Position numbers and translations under genes: made by a program. Shown here one piece after another: positions 62,192-64,000 of a stretch of 64,000 bases of DNA. The notes beneath the pieces were generated by a model. It was given only the letters and a program-made list of their open reading frames with translations. It searched no databases and was not told the DNA's origin. The stretch comes from Gammaproteobacteria bacterium (GTDB taxonomy: Bacteria; Pseudomonadota; Gammaproteobacteria; Enterobacterales; Alteromonadaceae), in assembly GCA_017302255.1 (NCBI GenBank), contig JAFLDV010000016.1, forward strand, positions 31,094-95,093, given 5' to 3'. Within the stretch, counting starts at the first letter, position 1; each line of letters begins with the position of its first letter.

Positions 62192-63331
62192 TTACTTTGC
62201 TTCATCTCCACTTTTCCCTTGCAGCTTCTTCACGATGGCAGCGAACAATGTTTTACTACTACTTGGCGCTGGCAATGCCAGTGGCAAGGGCCGTAATTGC
62301 TGCTGCACAAATCGACCTAACCTAGCAACTAAGAGCCCCGCTAACACCCCTTGCCCAGCTCGGGCTGACAATTTACTGGATAGTTCAGCGCCAAAAAAGT
62401 CACTGCCAAGGTCAATGGCAAGTTCCGAAGCGCCAGTCCAAAACAAAGTTTCAACAAACTTTTTCAATAAGCCAAAACGCTGCCGAAGCCCCGGCTTTTC
62501 GCCATAAAATGCCGAAATCTCTCGAACTAATCGCGAAGCACGCCAAAGTACTAACAATAAATCCGCGAGCGCAAATGGGCTTAATGCGACAGCAACACCG
62601 GTTTGTATTGAGGCCTCGGAAATGCGTTCTGCTACTAAACGGTCGATTTCTTGCAAAACGATGCGTTCAAACAGCTGTAAGCGCTCCGCGTCGCTATGCT
62701 CAGGTCTGCAACTATTCGCAAAATTAAGTTGCGCACTTTGCACGACAGCCTCAGGCAAACTGAGCGTGATGTCATGGCAAAGTTTACTGGCTTCGCCAAA
62801 TTGCAGGGTATTTTGCAACCGACTGGCTTGTTCACGCCATGCTTGGCGTTTGGCGATAACCTGCCAATGCCGCCATTCTTGATAGCTATATTTGCCAAGC
62901 AACACCAACGCCAGCAAGGTCAATGCTGTGACCAAACTGCCATCAAAAATACTGTGCTGCCAGCTTTCGATAAGCCATTGTGACCATTGGCGCACAGCGA
63001 ATAGTCCAACCAAGCCAAGCCCAACCAGCCAAGGCCAAGTCCGCGCTTTGGTTTCGATTTCCAGCGGTTTTACAGGGGCTGTTTGTGCACTAAAGTCATC
63101 AGGAGCAAACTCTTTCGCTTTTGCGAGTTCACCATACCCGGCTTGGTCTGCGGTCAGATCATGCAAGTCTGGAAAAGTCTCTTTCCTAGTCTGGCTATCA
63201 CCCTGCAAATTAGTGAACACGTCTGCCGCAAAGTCCTGCGATGAAAATTCTTTGGCAGACTTTAGCTCTGAAGCTACGGTATTTGTGGCCAAAGGTTCGG
63301 CAGCTTTATCGGTATTGACGGACTGAGTCAT
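62192..63331 (-). CDS. ycjF: YcjF-like membrane protein (TIGR01620/DUF697)
   Basis: The 379-residue protein has a charged cytoplasmic N-terminus, two membrane helices (WPWLVGLGLVGLFAVRQW and SLVTALTLLALVLLGKY, about residues 98-155), and a C-terminal DUF697 region (IQTGVAVALSPFALADLLLVLWRASRLVREISAFYG...AGQGVLAGLLVARLGR). YcjF in E. coli is paired with YcjX, as here, and the pair belongs to the phage-shock-associated region. Its start overlaps the ycjX stop (ATGA). Function is unclear. A string of DFA/DL-rich segments in the first 90 residues is low in complexity. Confidence 0.88.
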   Translation of the reverse strand: MTQSVNTDKAAEPLATNTVASELKSAKEFSSQDFAADVFTNLQGDSQTRKETFPDLHDLTADQAGYGELAKAKEFAPDDFSAQTAPVKPLEIETKARTWPWLVGLGLVGLFAVRQWSQWLIESWQHSIFDGSLVTALTLLALVLLGKYSYQEWRHWQVIAKRQAWREQASRLQNTLQFGEASKLCHDITLSLPEAVVQSAQLNFANSCRPEHSDAERLQLFERIVLQEIDRLVAERISEASIQTGVAVALSPFALADLLLVLWRASRLVREISAFYGEKPGLRQRFGLLKKFVETLFWTGASELAIDLGSDFFGAELSSKLSARAGQGVLAGLLVARLGRFVQQQLRPLPLALPAPSSSKTLFAAIVKKLQGKSGDEAK

Positions 63332-64000
63332 TGCAGCGCATCCCCTAGAATAAATTCCAGCGCTTGGTCCATGCGTTGACTTGGCAACAAACCGTCAGCG
63401 GCTAGTCCTTGTGGCACAAACTGTGGAAAGGCAAATTGATGATGAGTAAACAATAATTGCGAAGGCATGGAGATCGGCACGTCCCCCGGGAATAAGGTTC
63501 TTAACTGACCATTTTTATCGGTACCGCGAATACAGGATTGTCGGCCTTGCGCAGTCTCAACCACACCAAACTCACTTGTCACTACTGAGGAAAGAGCTAA
63601 AGCTTCAGTCTTTGCCCGCTGATAGCGGCTATCTTGCAATGGTTGCTGTAGCATTTGTTGCAGCAGCAAAATCAGGTTGCGATGTTGCTCTGGGGTCAGC
63701 AAATCGGCTTTGGTTGCGGCAAACAAAATTTTGTCAATTTTCGGCTGAAACAACCGCGCCAAAAAACTGCTCGGGCCATAACTGAAACTCTGTAAAATCT
63801 GCATCAAAGCTTGCTGAGTTTCTTGCATGACCGCATAACCTTGATTCAGCGCGCCAAGGCAGTCAACTAGCACGACTTGACGGTCAAGACCGGCAAAATA
63901 GTCTTGATAAAAAGGCTTAATCACCCGTTGTTGGTAATTACCAAACTGGCGTTTCAAGCGCGAATAAAGCGGCGAATCGGCGCTTAACTGGGTCGGCAAT
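63328..64000 (-). CDS. ycjX: YcjX family P-loop protein, 5' end outside window
   Basis: Only the C-terminal 223 residues lie in the window; the N-terminal P-loop is beyond it. The visible part has PFYQDYFAGLDRQVVLVDCLGALNQG, LFAATKADLLTPEQHRNL (NTPase guanine-type TKAD motif), and SQLLFTHHQFAFPQFVPQG, matching YcjX. The frame continues past the window edge, so the TTG codon at 63999 is not a start. It is co-transcribed with ycjF. In enterobacteria YcjX is linked to the phage-shock response, but the role is not established. Confidence 0.88.
   Translation of the reverse strand, partial: LPTQLSADSPLYSRLKRQFGNYQQRVIKPFYQDYFAGLDRQVVLVDCLGALNQGYAVMQETQQALMQILQSFSYGPSSFLARLFQPKIDKILFAATKADLLTPEQHRNLILLLQQMLQQPLQDSRYQRAKTEALALSSVVTSEFGVVETAQGRQSCIRGTDKNGQLRTLFPGDVPISMPSQLLFTHHQFAFPQFVPQGLAADGLLPSQRMDQALEFILGDALQ

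Noticed and set aside
1..64000. Mobile element, prophage, defence island or CRISPR array
   Set aside because: No transposase, integrase, phage gene, direct-repeat array or tRNA-flanked insertion is visible; gene order is that of conserved chromosome.

Overview
The window is ordinary chromosome of a Gammaproteobacterium, most likely an Alteromonadales-type aquatic bacterium close to Rheinheimera or Alishewanella. The assignment rests on gene content: sodium-type PomA/PomB stators, DUF2982 and DUF342 (FapA-like) proteins, a large TonB receptor, the order glyA / nrdR-ribD-ribC-ribBA-ribH-nusB-thiL-pgpA, and a complete phenylalanine/tyrosine degradation block. Base composition looks moderate and even. 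I see no insertion sequence, prophage, CRISPR array, tRNA or rRNA.

Layout. 1-6.4 kb: end of a TonB receptor gene, a YggN-like periplasmic protein, a DUF342 protein, a 111-aa unknown, DUF2982, and a 34-residue membrane protein with a CxxC motif. 6.5-10.7 kb: an RND efflux adaptor and pump. 10.8-14.3 kb: a B12 operon (btuD-btuC-btuR-btuF), then a DUF5610 protein. 15-19.2 kb: PH-domain protein, FAD oxidoreductase, msrA, and btuB on the minus strand under a clear cobalamin riboswitch. 19.2-24.5 kb: yajQ, a VanZ-like protein, a ketopantoate reductase-like protein, thiI, and pomA-pomB. 24.7-27.7 kb: xseB-ispA-dxs (isoprenoid precursors). 27.9-30.9 kb: a large periplasmic-propeller diguanylate cyclase. 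31-38.1 kb: pgpA-thiL-nusB-ribH-ribBA-ribC-ribD-nrdR and glyA, all minus strand. 38.3-41.2 kb: SOS-controlled dinB, an ArgO/LysE exporter, and its divergent ArgP-like regulator, which is interrupted by an in-frame amber codon. 41.5-46 kb: cold-shock protein, DEAD-box helicase, small unknowns, YaiI, methyltransferase. 46.1-49.4 kb: gloB, mltD, secreted unknown. 49.1-53.5 kb: a signalling group (REC-HDOD, REC-PAS-GGDEF-EAL, divergent soluble histidine kinase). 53.5-60.7 kb: maiA, fumarylacetoacetase, hmgA, hppD, tyrR, phhB, phhA. 60.8-64 kb: methionine gamma-lyase, ycjF and part of ycjX.

How the genes work together. PhhA with PhhB makes tyrosine from phenylalanine. After transamination (enzyme not in this window), HppD, HmgA, fumarylacetoacetase and MaiA take 4-hydroxyphenylpyruvate to fumarate and acetoacetate. 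TyrR lies between the two operons, and TGT-N12-ACA boxes resembling TyrR sites precede phhA, hppD and tyrR. BtuB (outer membrane) and BtuFCD (periplasm and inner membrane) form a B12 import route, with BtuR making the coenzyme.

I found no obviously new multi-gene system. The observations most worth checking are the amber-interrupted argP, the 34-aa CxxC membrane protein coupled to DUF2982, the thiL start that directly follows a terminator-shaped hairpin, promoters that appear nested inside terminators (btuB, ribH), and the REC-HDOD / REC-EAL / histidine kinase group.
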